Origin: Imbricaverruca yamaguchii
Taxonomy: Eukaryota; Arthropoda; Thecostraca; Neoverrucidae
NCBI GenBank assembly: GCA_034440575.1
Contig: JAOTOL010001396.1
Span: 370,501 to 434,500, forward strand
DNA: 64,000 nt
Reading direction: 5' to 3'
This document shows, one piece after another, positions 46,135 to 55,730 of this stretch. Every line of letters begins with the position of its first letter. Within the stretch, counting starts at the first letter, position 1. The notes beneath the pieces are model-generated. The model had not been told where the DNA came from, did no database searches, and saw only the letters and a program-made list of their open reading frames with translations. The position numbers were made by a program, and so were the translations under genes.

Positions 46135-47098
46135 TTAACAAAGCAAGTTTGTACATTGCCTGCACCGCCACACACGGACACGGACGCAGTTCGCTTTCGC
46201 GTGCCCGTGCCGAAATCGCAGTCCACGCATCGTCGCGGTGAGAAGTGCCACCGCGCTGCACGATTACGTCCGACCGATCGCTTGCGCTAATGGTTCTGAG
46301 CATCGATTCACGTGCGCAACGGCAGGGGGGGGGGGGGACGTAGTTAGCAGACGAGACGTCTGGGTGACCCTGCGTGCACTGCGTGTCCGCTGTGGCGCGC
46401 TGATCACTCGATCCTACTGCACGGGCGCCATGAAGTTCAGCGACAGCTGAGCTAAGGACAATCACCGGTAGCACTGTGACGTTGACCTACGACACTGCAC
46501 CAAGTAGCTCGCAGCGACAGGCAGCTTCAACACTGACCGACGGCTCGTTCTACACGAACCATACTGGCATGCACAATGACCATATGTTATCAAAATCGGC
46601 ATCCCGTCGTTTCGAATGCCACCAATGTGAAACTCGGACGTTATCAAACACGCCAACCGTCAAGGAACAATGTGCGTGGCCGGGCCAGGGGTGATGGCTC
46701 GAAAGCCTTCCACAACTGAAGCTTTGGTCATTCATGCCACTAGCTGGAGCGTCATCACTGTTCAACTTCTTCGTTACTGTGGCTCGGCTCCACAAGTTCC
46801 GCTTGCGTACCGCGAGTCCTGAAGCACACCTACCAGGCTGTGTCCGCGACCTCCGCCGACGTCCTCCGAGCAGCTCCTTTTACGTGCTCTGACGTCTGCC
46901 GTCATGTCGGACAACTAGTCAGCGTCGGGGTGCAGAAGATGGGAGCTGTTTGCGACTGGTGCATGCGTCCTGTGTCACATTCGACACGTCTCGGTGACGA
47001 AAACACAGTGACCGCACCTCGTCGCCACTTCCGTCACTGCCGTCACGCAGCAGCGCGAACGACACCGGTCGCACCTCGGTCCGGCATCGAAGGCCAGT
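46135..47098. other. Downstream flank of the cystatin-like gene
   Basis: No supported gene; a G-run lies at about 46326-46337. The 3' UTR of the minus-strand cystatin-like gene should lie at the right end, but I found no canonical polyadenylation signal. Confidence 0.4.
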
Positions 47099-47332
47099 TC
47101 ACAGGCGGCGCGCCGGTCGCGGCGCCTCCGTCTCGCAGAACATGTCAAGTACGCGCATGCGGTCTGCCCAACTCAGACTGGAAACGCGCACGTCGCACAC
47201 CGAGGTGGCAGCACCGTCGGCTGGGCCGGCGCTCGCCAGACAGGCGGCCGCCTCCGCCGACCGGTCGCACAGAGTGTCGACGAACTGCAGCGTCAGCGAG
47301 TACAGCTCCTGCTCCACGATCTCGGACGTCTC
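47099..47332 (-). CDS. Cystatin-like gene exon H: second half of unit 3 and stop
   Basis: Acceptor atctgcag|GAG, phase 0 (or gcgttcag|TAT, four residues longer, same phase). It encodes ETSEIVEQELYSLTLQFVDT, then LCDRSAEAAACLASAGPADG, then AATSVCDVRVSSLSWADRMR, and ends VLDMFCETEAPRPARRL and TGA at 47101-47099. The strand plus Cys layout matches exon C, but the inhibitory loop is replaced by EIVEQ, so canonical protease inhibition by this unit is doubtful. Confidence 0.7.
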   Translation of the reverse strand, partial: ETSEIVEQELYSLTLQFVDTLCDRSAEAAACLASAGPADGAATSVCDVRVSSLSWADRMRVLDMFCETEAPRPARRL

Positions 47333-50300
47333 CTGCAGATCATACTGAACGCACCGCGTCGGTGGTTAACGGAGTCGTCCTCGCGTGACCCATCTTCGCG
47401 TCAGGTTGCTGTGAAGTAGGTCTGTAAAGCACTCTTCGATTCTGTCAAATCTCTTCGGGAAAACGCATTGCATACCTTACTCTGTAGACAATCATCCGAC
47501 ACAACTGACATAAAAGACCCTGGACGTGGCAAAATTATCGGTGGAATTGGAAGGCCACATTCTAGCAGTATCGGAAACATGACAAGTCCGTCAAAGGGCT
47601 GAGCGTCATTGCACTGAAGTCAACGTCATGTCATACAGACAAGTGAAAGTAATAGTAAGTGAGGTTTCTTTTCCCTGTAAATCATTCAGAGCAAATGACT
47701 GTACGCCTTTTACGTGAAATCACAGCCATTTTCCCAGACCTATCGTGTTCTCCAGAACACAAAAAGCACTATAACTTTGGTGGCGTGTTCTCCAGAACAC
47801 AATACGTACGGTGACTTTCGTAGCGTTGAGAGTTTTGACAAACTTCTTCAGATATGGTCTGCGTGATCTTCTGTTCACCTCGTCCTGAACATGCTGCACG
47901 AGCTGCTGATAAGCTGGATCGTGTACGTTGACGTCTACGGTACCTGAAGTACAGACATAATCTGTTGACCAATGTGTTGGCATTCAGAAGTAAGCCCTGC
48001 TGTAGTCTTCCTAACGACTGTGCCAATAAATCACCAACATTTTGTCCTTAAAAATAACTACCTGATCCATTGCGTGGTTTCTTTCCAATTTTCTTTGGCA
48101 ATGGCCAAAGATAGTTTCAATATGTCAATATTCAACATGTCACGATAGACAGCTTCAAGCCTCGAACCGACTTTAGTCTCTGTAGTCAGCATTGGGGAGA
48201 AATTTGCTGCTACTCGCACTGACCACGGTGCGACAATTTGGCACCGGCGTGGTCGTCCAGCGTCCTCACTTACTCTCCGGGTACTTGAGGTATGCCGGCC
48301 CGTACGGGTGTATCTGGCGCTCGTCGCACTGGCCGTTGGCACACTCTGGCTGTCGTTGCGTGGTGCAGCTGACGCTGTTGAACTGCAGCGGGTGGCCGGG
48401 CCTCTGACGGGCGCGTACCTGATGACACAGCAATGCAACGCGTCGGTACACCCCAGGTTAAGTCAAATACAGCATTACAATTGCACAAGATGATATATTT
48501 GAAAAATGAACACCAACGTGTCGGCCTTATTTATGCCTTCATCAGGATGCCTCCTGATGAAGGGACAAAGCCAACACGTTGGTGCTCATTTTTCGAATAT
48601 ATCAACTTGTGCAATTGTGATCTGTATTTGACTTGTCCAATTAACTAACACCACCTGAGGATGCAGCAGTGTAACGCATCGGCGTACCTGATGACACAAC
48701 AGTGTAACACATCGGTGCACCTGATTACACAGCAGTGTAATGCGCCGGCGCACCTGTGACGAGGTCATGACAAGGGAGCTGAGGTCTTACTTTGGCGAAG
48801 CCTGGCAGAGCAGAACAACTTCGTCAGACTTGTGATATTAATGTTAGCGCATCTTGGCAACCGATTGTGTAGGCTCGACGTGCACAAGACGCAGTAAGTA
48901 GCTGAAGATTGCCATGATATGGTGAAGATGTTTCTATTTGTCGGTAACTAAATGCGGGTGTAGTAAAGTTTGTAAATACTGAGAGATGTGAGCCTCATCT
49001 TAGATGCTTTCTCAGGGGCAAAAGACAAAAGGCGTTTGTTTTGTTGGGATAGCTAATTCAAGTTCGATGGGCGTTAAATAACCTCGCAGTCGGCGGGCCC
49101 TTAAGCCCAAATAATCAATACTTGAAATGCATATAGCCCGGAAAGCAATTATTGATTAGGAGCATGATACATGTCGTTTTCGTGGGAGCATGCATCCCAC
49201 ACGCCATCCCCCTTGTCTCCAGTGTATGAATACAGAGTTGTGGTTGGATCAGTTTGTCGAGTTGGAAATCACAGGTATTTTCAATATAGTGCTTTCGGTA
49301 AGCTAATTAGAAGCTGAGTATAAATTCAGAATGAGGGGCAATGTGCGACTGTGAGGAGCGACGGATAAAACAATTAGAAGGTACAGAGGGACACGGAGAA
49401 ACGCCATCTTGCTGCTTTACCCGACAGTTGGAGAGCGGATGGTTTCCAAGAGCCGAACAGGAGTACCGATGAGCTGTGGTGTTCTTTGCACATTGTGATA
49501 CACCCAGGACAAACTCAAAGCGGTAGTTCGTCTCGGCAATTGTCTGAAATCAAAGAGAATTGTCCGATGTTCACAGGCAGCATGGTGCCAATCTGACAAC
49601 TCGCTCTGTAGGAAAGGCTACCTCTACAAAGATTGGTTTGAGCAGATGTGAAGGTTCGGTACCACACTCTCTGGATACACAATAACTGAACACAAGCAAA
49701 GTCAAAACAAATTGTATCCCCTGCGAGAGTAGTTGGACTATAATGTCTTTAGTCAGCCCTCAGTCAGAGTCGAGGGGTGTAAGGAGGACTCAACGCAACA
49801 CGACACATATACAACATTAGGCGTTTTACTGCTATTGCGTTAATAATTCAACGGGTATGTTCATGTGCCAAGAAATTACGTGCGCCCTGCTGTGACTGCA
49901 TTTGCACCGACGAACAGATATAAAGCACAGTCGCTCTGATAGACAGAACACTGCTGGCAGCACTCGGTCGGACAGGACAGTGGCACGACAGTACGGCCTC
50001 ATGCGAATATAATAGTGCTACTTACTGATAGTGCCTGTCTTATAGCCAACTAGACCGACTCGTGCTACCAGGCTGGCAGCCGTTGATGGGCTGGCCCGAT
50101 AATTACCAAGCTGGTAGCGGACTGGCATGACCGCTATCTGTCCAGTAGGGATAGCGGGCTGGCCCGGTAATTATCAGCCTGCTTGCCGACTGCGCCCCAT
50201 TGCTCTTGGAGTATCCGAGCAGCATGACGCCTGTCAGCTCGGCAGAGAACTGGCCTAGACGCCATCTGGGTGCCAGGGATCTGGTCGGGACATTACCGAA

Positions 50301-53300
50301 ATGGCAGGAGCCTGGTCCAGCCACTACCTGGATGACAGGAGTCTGGGCCGGTTGCTACATGTCTGGCAGGAGTCTGGTCCGGCCACTACCTGGCTGCTGG
50401 CGGACTGGTCCGGCCGTTACCTGGCTGGTGGCGGACTGGTCCGGCCGTTACCTGGCTGGTGGCGGACTGGTCCGGCCGTTACCTGGCTGGTGGCGGACTG
50501 GTCCGGCCGTTACCTGGCTTGTGGCGGACTGGTCCGACCGTTACCTGGCTGGTGGCGGACTGGTCCGGCCGTTACCTGGCTGGTGGCGGACTGGTCCGGC
50601 CGTTACCTGGCTGATGGCGGACTGGTCCGACCGTTGCCTGGCTGGTGGCGGACTGGTCCGGCCGTTACCTGGCTGGTGGCGGACTGGTCCGGCCGTTACC
50701 TGGCTGGTGGCGGACTGGTCCGGCCGTTACCTGGCTTGTGGCGGACTGGTCCGGCCGTTACCTGGCTGGTGGCGGACTGGTCCGGCCGTTACCTGGCTGG
50801 TGGCGGACTGGTCCGGCCGTTACCTGGCTGGTGGCGGACTGGTCCGGCCGTTACCTGGCTGGTGGCGGACTGGTCCGGCCGTTACCTGGCTGGTGGCAGA
50901 CTGGACGTCGGTGATGACGAGCCGCTGCGACCGGGACCGCTCCTGACTCTCCAGGAAGTCGTGCAGTATCTTCTGAACACGGGGGTGTGCGACGTTCAGA
51001 GGTACTGTAACACGCCGTGGTAGATTCAGCGGCCGGCTCGTCAGGCTGGCGTTAGTTCGAATAAATGTGAACACCAGTTTCTGTGAGAGAACACAAATTG
51101 TCTCGCTGGATTGGGATGGACCATTGTTTTCAGGGAGTATTGGGATTTCTGATTTTGCCAATATATACCCTGTATTCGATACATATTTTGATATTAGTAC
51201 TCAAATAGTGAGATATCCAATGCCTTTGCTCTTTGTGGAATAAAAATACTTAGCCCTTTCCTTTCACCGGGCGACCTAATATGCAGTATTTGCTGGTATT
51301 GTCCTTATAAAATGAATCCCTTATACCTCAAGTAGCCAACCTTGCGGCCTAAGTACGCACATTGCGCTGCCTTCGAGCGTGCTCTGTGTGAAAGCTCCGT
51401 TCGAATACAGTGAGCGCAGGCACGACAGCAACACCCTGACCAGTGACCAGCCCACCTTCCAGACTATCGAAGTCGCGGCCGGCCCGGCAGCCGGCCGCGT
51501 CGCTGGTCTTCTCGCCGGTCGCCTGCCGGCCGGCGGCGCCCTCCAACAGCTGCATCACGTGCTGAGCCTGGGCGCTGGCAGCGTGCCGCTGCAGCGGCGG
51601 CGCGGCCGGCGGCGGCGGCCCGGCTGTCTCGGACGCCGGCTGCCGGCTCCGCTGGTTCATGATGACCGCGTCCAGGCCCATCAGGATGTCGAGCAGACTG
51701 TCGCCGGGCTCGATGGGCGCGGCCGTCGCCGGCGGCGCCTCGGTGGGCGGCGACGCGGTGGCGGCCGCGAACAAACCGGCGCGCGTCGACACCTCTGTCG
51801 GCTCCATCTGCCGGCCACCGGGCAGGTCATGGGGCAGTCGGCACCATGTCCTGGCCACCACGGGGCAGGTAATGCGTCAGCCGGCACCCTACCCTGTCTA
51901 CCGTCGGGCGGACCACGCGTCAGAGGGCACCCTACCCTGTCTACCGTCGGGCGGACCACGCGTCAGAGGGCACCCTACCCTGTCTACCGTCGGGCGGACC
52001 ACGCGTCAGAGGGCACCCTACCCTGTCTACCGTCGGGCGGACCACGCGTCAGAGGGCACCCTACCCTGTCTACCGTCGGGCGGACCACGCGTCAGAGGGC
52101 ACCCTAGCCTGTCTACCGCCGGGCAGGCCACGCACCCCACGTCAGTAGGCACCCTATCCCACGGACCACCCAACCGGTCGCGCGCCAATAGGCGCCCTAT
52201 CCCGGTGGCGACAAGTCAGCGACGCTGGCCGAGCTGGCCACTCGGCACCGTGGCACCGTGGCACCGTGGCACCGTGGCACCGTGGCACCTGTCACAGAAG
52301 ATACATGGCACGGTTAGCCATAGCGACATAATCAGCACTTGCAGCTTTAACGTTAGATCGTGTACAAGATGTTCGCTGGCAGCATCCGTGTCGATGCCTA
52401 AAGCCATTTCAACCAATATTGTGGCTCATGAGTTACCTTTTAAAAAAATGTATCGGGCTTCCGCCCCCATCCCCTCTTTTCACACGCACTGCACGGGTTT
52501 AAGCCCCGCCAAGCTAAATGATTGTCAATAAGCTGTAGCCCTTCTAATGCGGGCAGTTGTTGGGCTGCAAGTATCAGGAAGAGCAGTCCCGCGAGTCTCG
52601 CTTGAAGAAGAACATTTCTGACGCTAATCTTTCAGAACAAAGCAGGCTGATGAATCTGTCTTTCGGAACAAGAGCAGCATCGGGGAAGCCTGCCTTTGTG
52701 AAGAAAAAGCCAGCGACCAGACGCCTCTTTCGGGTCGGGTCGGGAAAAAACCTGGTGTGTCCATTATAATCAGAATCTCCTGTGTACATTCCTCTCGAAA
52801 CATCATGCATGACATCAAGTTAACTACGTTAGGTAACGCTGGCTTACATCATCACTGGGGATCATCCGCTAAGTTTTGAAAAGCTATGCAATCCGCTTCT
52901 GGGGATGAAGACCACCACTGCGTGACCAAGCGTTTCCCTGAGGGCGAGCGCTGCATCGCGAAGATGCAAGTTCGGTCGGCGAAGCAGCAGTGCGGCAGGC
53001 TCGACGTGCGCAGGGGGGGGCGGCGGCCGGCGGTTGCGTCCCACTCGCCTTTCGGTGTGAGAGCAGCTCTGTGTTGGCGCGGTGCGGCTGGTGCAGCATC
53101 TCCACGGCGTAGATGACGCGCTCGGTGTGCTCGTCCACGTAGCAGAGCGTGAAGGCCGGCACCGGCCGCTCGCACGAGGTGGCAGCCAGCTCCAGTGTCA
53201 GGAAGAACTTGATGCCGTTGACGACCTGCAGCGTCAGGGATGTGGGCCAATGTGTGGTGGAAGACCACCGCCGGTAAGGCTCCGGGTTTAAGTTTGCTCA

Positions 53301-54956
53301 CGAAATATACAGGTCGATGCATACACTATTTCTCAGCCTCTAAGATTTGTGAAGATTTTGACTAGTGACTTAATCACGAAGGACACTTAAATTGTCATCT
53401 TCTTAAATCATAAAATGTCGTATTCACTACAGCTCGCTACCCGTTTGCAATCATTATCACATGCACATTGCATGCATATTGCATCCGTATGCCGTTTTGC
53501 TATATTCCACCCGGCAATCGCAAATTATGCCTCTGAAGTGACCCGAGTCGGGAACAACCCTGTGGATGACGCGAGCCGAAAACCCTGGATATGGATCACT
53601 CTTTAGTGACCGGTATGCTTGCCTGCTTGCTGGCACGGTACACCTCGGTGACCCGGAAGGTGTAGCGGCTGTCCAGTGTGTCCTCCAGCAGCTTGGCGGC
53701 CATATTGGCCACTCTGCGCAAATACGCCCCATCGTGCAGGATTGGCGTCACACAGCCAAGGCAGGGCGCCGTCTGCGAACTCAGGCCCGACAGGTCAGGT
53801 CACGTCACGTCAGGTGAGGTGCTTCCGACTTGAATGGTGTCACACATTGAAGTCATGATGCCAAATTTGGACTCGAGTCAAGCAAGCAAGGTGGGGTCAA
53901 AGTTAGCCGCGCCTCAGTCAAGTTATCCACGCTCGGCCGCGCTGGCTTACATCATCTGTAGCATATTTAGTTCCGAAAATCGAGGAATGGTGAATTCATG
54001 TTAGATGTGGTCAAGTTCAATACCGTAGAGGTGAACATGGTCCAGCTATGCATTGTCAGGCCATCTCCGGCCGTTCTGTAGCTAGGAGCTATGACTATGA
54101 CCTGCTTAGGAAATTGCATTACGTCATGTTGGCGCAGCTGATGCTAAGTGCCGTGAAAAGAGATAGGTTCAGATGACAAAGGACTGCTTTGGCATAATCA
54201 GGACGGCTCGGTGGCCTCTCTTCACGAAGTGAATTGCCCAGACCAGGCCGGTCAGCTAGAAACTAGGCGCCTTACAGATCGGCCATTGGGATGACACCGC
54301 AACGCGACGGCATCGCTACTGTGCGGAACAAATGCGTGATGTTCATGCAGATCCGTCGGCCTCACCTCGGCGACTATGATGGACTCAACAGCTGGGTGGC
54401 GCTCGACGGCCGGCAACGGCACCTCGTTCTCCTCGGGAGGCGCGCTGGCGCCTGCCGACGTCTGCTCCGGGTGGTCGCCGAGGTCGGGCGTAGCTCCGTG
54501 CTCCTCCTGCCGGCCGGCCGGAGTGGGGTCGACCACCGTGACGCCCGTCAGTTGGACCGGCACCACCACTGTCTCGGCGGTGGCGGTCGGCTCCGGCTGC
54601 GGCTCCAGCTCCTGGCCGGCCGGCGTGGTGTCCGTCAGTTGGGCCGGCACCACCACCGTCTCGGCGGTCGTGCTGGGCGCTACCTCCGGTTGCCGGTCCG
54701 CTTTGTTGAGCAGGTCGGCGAGCGATTGGAACAGCTCGTCCTTGGTGGCGGTGTCGCCGATATCGGCGCCGGCCGACTCGAACTGCAGCCGGCCGGGCGG
54801 CGGCGGCGCCTCGTCCTGGCCAGCGGCTGCGTCGCTCATCATCACCTCGTCGCCGGAGCCCTCGACACTCTCCTCGGGCGACGACAGTGGCGGCGGGTGG
54901 CTCCCGGCCGCCGCCGACAGCATGAGCAGCAGCAGCGCTGCGTGTCGGTAGCACAT
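47099..54956 (-). CDS. Gene model: secreted protein with three cystatin-like units (eight exons)
   Basis: Exons on the minus strand: A 54956-54366, B 53772-53623, C 53225-53049, D 51807-51456, E 51004-50886, F 48382-48274, G 47943-47810, H 47332-47099. Every junction keeps the frame, giving about 620 residues. The protein has a signal peptide, an acidic/Pro-rich region, cystatin unit 1 (B+C) with the QVVxG inhibitory loop as QVVNG created across the B/C intron, an Ala/Pro linker (D), unit 2 (E+F) and unit 3 (G+H). Each unit is split by a phase-0 intron, and units join through phase-1 introns, suggesting duplication of a two-exon domain. Cystatins bind papain-like cysteine proteases; only unit 1 keeps the canonical loop, so units 2 and 3 may have other roles. 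Expected secreted. B and C would use GC donors. An extra exon between E and F cannot be excluded. Confidence 0.75.
47744..47806. repeat. 39-bp tandem repeat carrying a palindromic TGTTCT/AGAACA motif
   Basis: gtgttctccagaacac occurs twice, 39 bp apart, directly inside the 5' end of intron G. Each copy has 7-bp inverted arms around CC. Confidence 0.75.
47810..47943 (-). CDS. Cystatin-like gene exon G: first half of unit 3
   Basis: The acceptor tgtacttcag|GT opens in phase 1 and completes Ser with exon F; the donor GTCACC|gtacgt closes in phase 0. It reads TVDVNVHDPAYQQLVQHVQD, then EVNRRSRRPYLKKFVKTLNA, then TKVT. The helix-strand pattern repeats that of exons B and E, starting from the same HDP/HDG/HPR position. 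Confidence 0.75.
48274..48382 (-). CDS. Cystatin-like gene exon F: Cys-rich second half of unit 2
   Basis: Acceptor ccgctgcag|TTC (or gcccgtcag|AGG at 48403, same phase, seven residues longer). The donor GAGA|gtaagt is strong and in phase 1. It encodes FNSVSCTTQRQPECANGQCD, then ERQIHPYGPAYLKYPE. It has four cysteines but no QVVxG loop, so either unit 2 is degenerate or a further phase-0/0 exon lies between E and F. Confidence 0.65.
48411..48765. repeat. 35-bp tandem repeat split by an 85-bp inverted repeat
   Basis: Units of the type acctgatgacacagcagtgt, then aacgcatcggyg, occur once before 48460 and about three times at 48655-48755. Between them (48461-48633) two arms of about 85 bp are near-perfect reverse complements around gaatgcctcct-like centre DNA, giving a long hairpin with the words gcacaagatgatatatttga and accaacgtgt in both arms. 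Confidence 0.85.
48770..50060. other. Intron E-F interior, no exon recognised
   Basis: I searched the minus strand for a cystatin second-half exon and found none. A possible acceptor at about 49606 opens a 60-codon frame without resemblance to cystatin. Confidence 0.4.
50395..50892. repeat. 31-bp minisatellite of about 16 units derived from an exon/intron junction
   Basis: Plus-strand unit: ggctggtggcggactggtcc followed by ggccgttacct. On the minus strand every unit reads CCACCAGCCAG|GTAACGG, the exon E 5' splice site. Because 31 is not a multiple of three, all frames are open across it, creating false proteins of up to 248 residues. Decayed units extend left to about 50070. Confidence 0.95.
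50886..51004 (-). CDS. Cystatin-like gene exon E: first half of unit 2, ending at an amplified splice site
   Basis: The acceptor gtgttacag|TA opens in phase 1 and completes Val with exon D. The exon encodes VPLNVAHPRVQKILHDFLES, then QERSRSQRLVITDVQSATSQ. The helix plus strand resemble exons B and G. The donor is AGCCAG|gtaacg in phase 0. The last roughly 20 exon bases and first roughly 10 intron bases are one unit of the 31-bp minisatellite that fills the start of the intron. Confidence 0.75.
51020..51440. other. Intron D-E interior
   Basis: Short intron of about 450 bp; nothing beyond the splice signals is seen. Confidence 0.5.
51456..51807 (-). CDS. Cystatin-like gene exon D: Ala/Pro-rich linker
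   Basis: The acceptor gccggcag|ATG opens in phase 0; the donor CTGGAAG|gtgggc ends in phase 1 (352 nt). It encodes MEPTEVSTRAGLFAAATAS, then a Pro/Ala stretch, the helical GDSLLDILMGLDAVIMNQRS, more Pro/Ala, and a second helix (AQHVMQLLEG) before DFDSLE. No known domain. It separates units 1 and 2. Confidence 0.65.
51885..52130. repeat. 43-bp minisatellite, five exact and one diverged unit
   Basis: The unit is cagagggcaccctaccctgt, then ctaccgtcgggcgg, then accacgcgt. Exact copies of gtctaccgtcgggcgg lie at about 51894, 51937, 51980, 52023 and 52066. It occupies the intron just upstream of exon D. Confidence 0.95.
52243..52290. repeat. (ggcaccgt)n, 8-bp tandem repeat
   Basis: About six units, in intron C-D. 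Confidence 0.9.
52300..53040. other. Intron C-D interior, no exon recognised
   Basis: The frame at 52557-52769 (plus) has no recognised domain. Confidence 0.4.
53049..53225 (-). CDS. Cystatin-like gene exon C: inhibitory loop and second half of unit 1
   Basis: The acceptor acgctgcag|GTC opens in phase 0. The exon reads VVNGIKFFLTLELAATSCER, then PVPAFTLCYVDEHTERVIYA, then VEMLHQPHRANTELLSHRK. With the preceding Gln it gives QVVNG, the protease-binding loop (family QxVxG), followed by the typical strand and TxC with two further Cys-region strands. The 3' end is the least sure: AAG|GCGAGT as a GC donor gives phase 0, which is required by exon D. Confidence 0.7.
53623..53772 (-). CDS. Cystatin-like gene exon B: first half of cystatin unit 1
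   Basis: The acceptor ttcgcag|ACG opens in phase 0. The 50 codons read TAPCLGCVTPILHDGAYLRR, then VANMAAKLLEDTLDSRYTFR, then VTEVYRASKQ. The helix-strand layout (VAxMAAxLLEDxLDSRYxFRVxEVYRASKQ) is the N-terminal half of a cystatin fold. The donor is AAGCAG|GCAAGC, a GC-AG type junction in phase 0; no GT alternative gives the same join. The final Gln becomes the first residue of QVVNG in the next exon. Confidence 0.75.
53775..54360. other. Intron A-B
   Basis: It contains the repeated word caggtca(g/c)gtcacgt at 53790-53820; otherwise nothing is seen. Confidence 0.45.
54366..54956 (-). CDS. Cystatin-like gene exon A: signal peptide and acidic region
   Basis: The ATG at 54956-54954 (atcaccATGT) is preferred over in-frame upstream ATGs because MCYRHAALLLLMLSAAAGS is a clean signal peptide. 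The following 178 residues are rich in Pro, Glu, Thr and Ala: EESVEGSGDEVMMSDAAAG, and a repeated TAETVVVP(A/V)QLT block that occurs twice about 30 residues apart. The exon ends ESIIVAE|gtgagg in phase 0. No domain is recognised; a mucin-like or acidic spacer is likely. The long plus-strand frames over this interval are shadows of its high GC content. Confidence 0.75.
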
Positions 54957-55730
54957 GGTGATCGACGGTCCGCCGTGAGGAGTCTTGTCCAGCCTGTCAC
55001 CAAGTACACCCGCCGTCAAGTCTGAGCTTTGGCACTCCTCCGGTAGGCAGGAGGCTGGTCTGGCTGCAAATACCGCAACTCGTTTCGAATCGCACGCAAT
55101 TACGGCTCGAAATGTGAGACAGTGGTCATTGACCTCTTGCAGACTGAACGTTTCAAGTGTTTGTTAGAGTTTCCGTGACTGCAAGACTCCTAGGCTATTA
55201 ATACACCAGGTTCTGTATACAGTAGTGCTCCTTGTTTCAACCAAATTTTCACCCAATTTCAGAAGCCTTGACTGCCGGATTTCCGCACTCTTCGATCTTC
55301 TTCAGCTCGAAATCCCTTGGTCTCTGAATTGCTGAGTGTCACGTTGTCTGGGCTCCTGGACTACTGTGCCAGCTAGCTCAGGTGGACACTCGTCTCAACC
55401 TGCGGGTAAACGTCGGAAGTTATACTCAGCTCCACGAAGTTTCCACTCAGACCGCGTTGATCCGGGCTTGGATCTTACCCGTCATCGTCTTGCTCGTGGA
55501 GTACGCGCACCCAGAAATAGACGACACGGCAGAGTTCCCGTATGTGCACGAGACGTAAACACTGAGCCACTCGCTTCGTGTGCATTACAAACACGCGCAC
55601 ACACTGATGCAATTCATGGTCCCTGCATTGATCGGAAGACTGTTTTGAGCGCATCGCAAGAGACTCAGCGGGCGGCAGCAGATCTGTCACAGAGCTGTTT
55701 GGTGGAAATCGCCCTAGCCTTCGTCAGCCG
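54957..55730. other. Upstream region of the cystatin-like gene
   Basis: The presumptive promoter side for the minus-strand gene. No TATA box was identified. The plus-strand frame at 55336-55737 has no recognised domain. Confidence 0.4.

Noticed and set aside
49417..49606. Missing second-half exon of cystatin unit 2
   Set aside because: An acceptor-like site opens 60 codons, but there is no QxVxG, strand pattern or TxC.
50200..51023. Long plus-strand frames of 240-248 residues rich in WLVADWSGRYL repeats
   Set aside because: Produced by the 31-bp minisatellite, which is open in all frames because 31 is not divisible by three; the real exon is on the other strand.
51379..52531. Plus-strand frames of 242 and 290 residues
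   Set aside because: They run across the shadow of exon D and the 43-bp minisatellite; no domain.
54291..55025. Plus-strand frames over the cystatin-like exon A
   Set aside because: Shadows of a GC-rich exon; the minus strand has a signal peptide, a good start context and a fitting donor.
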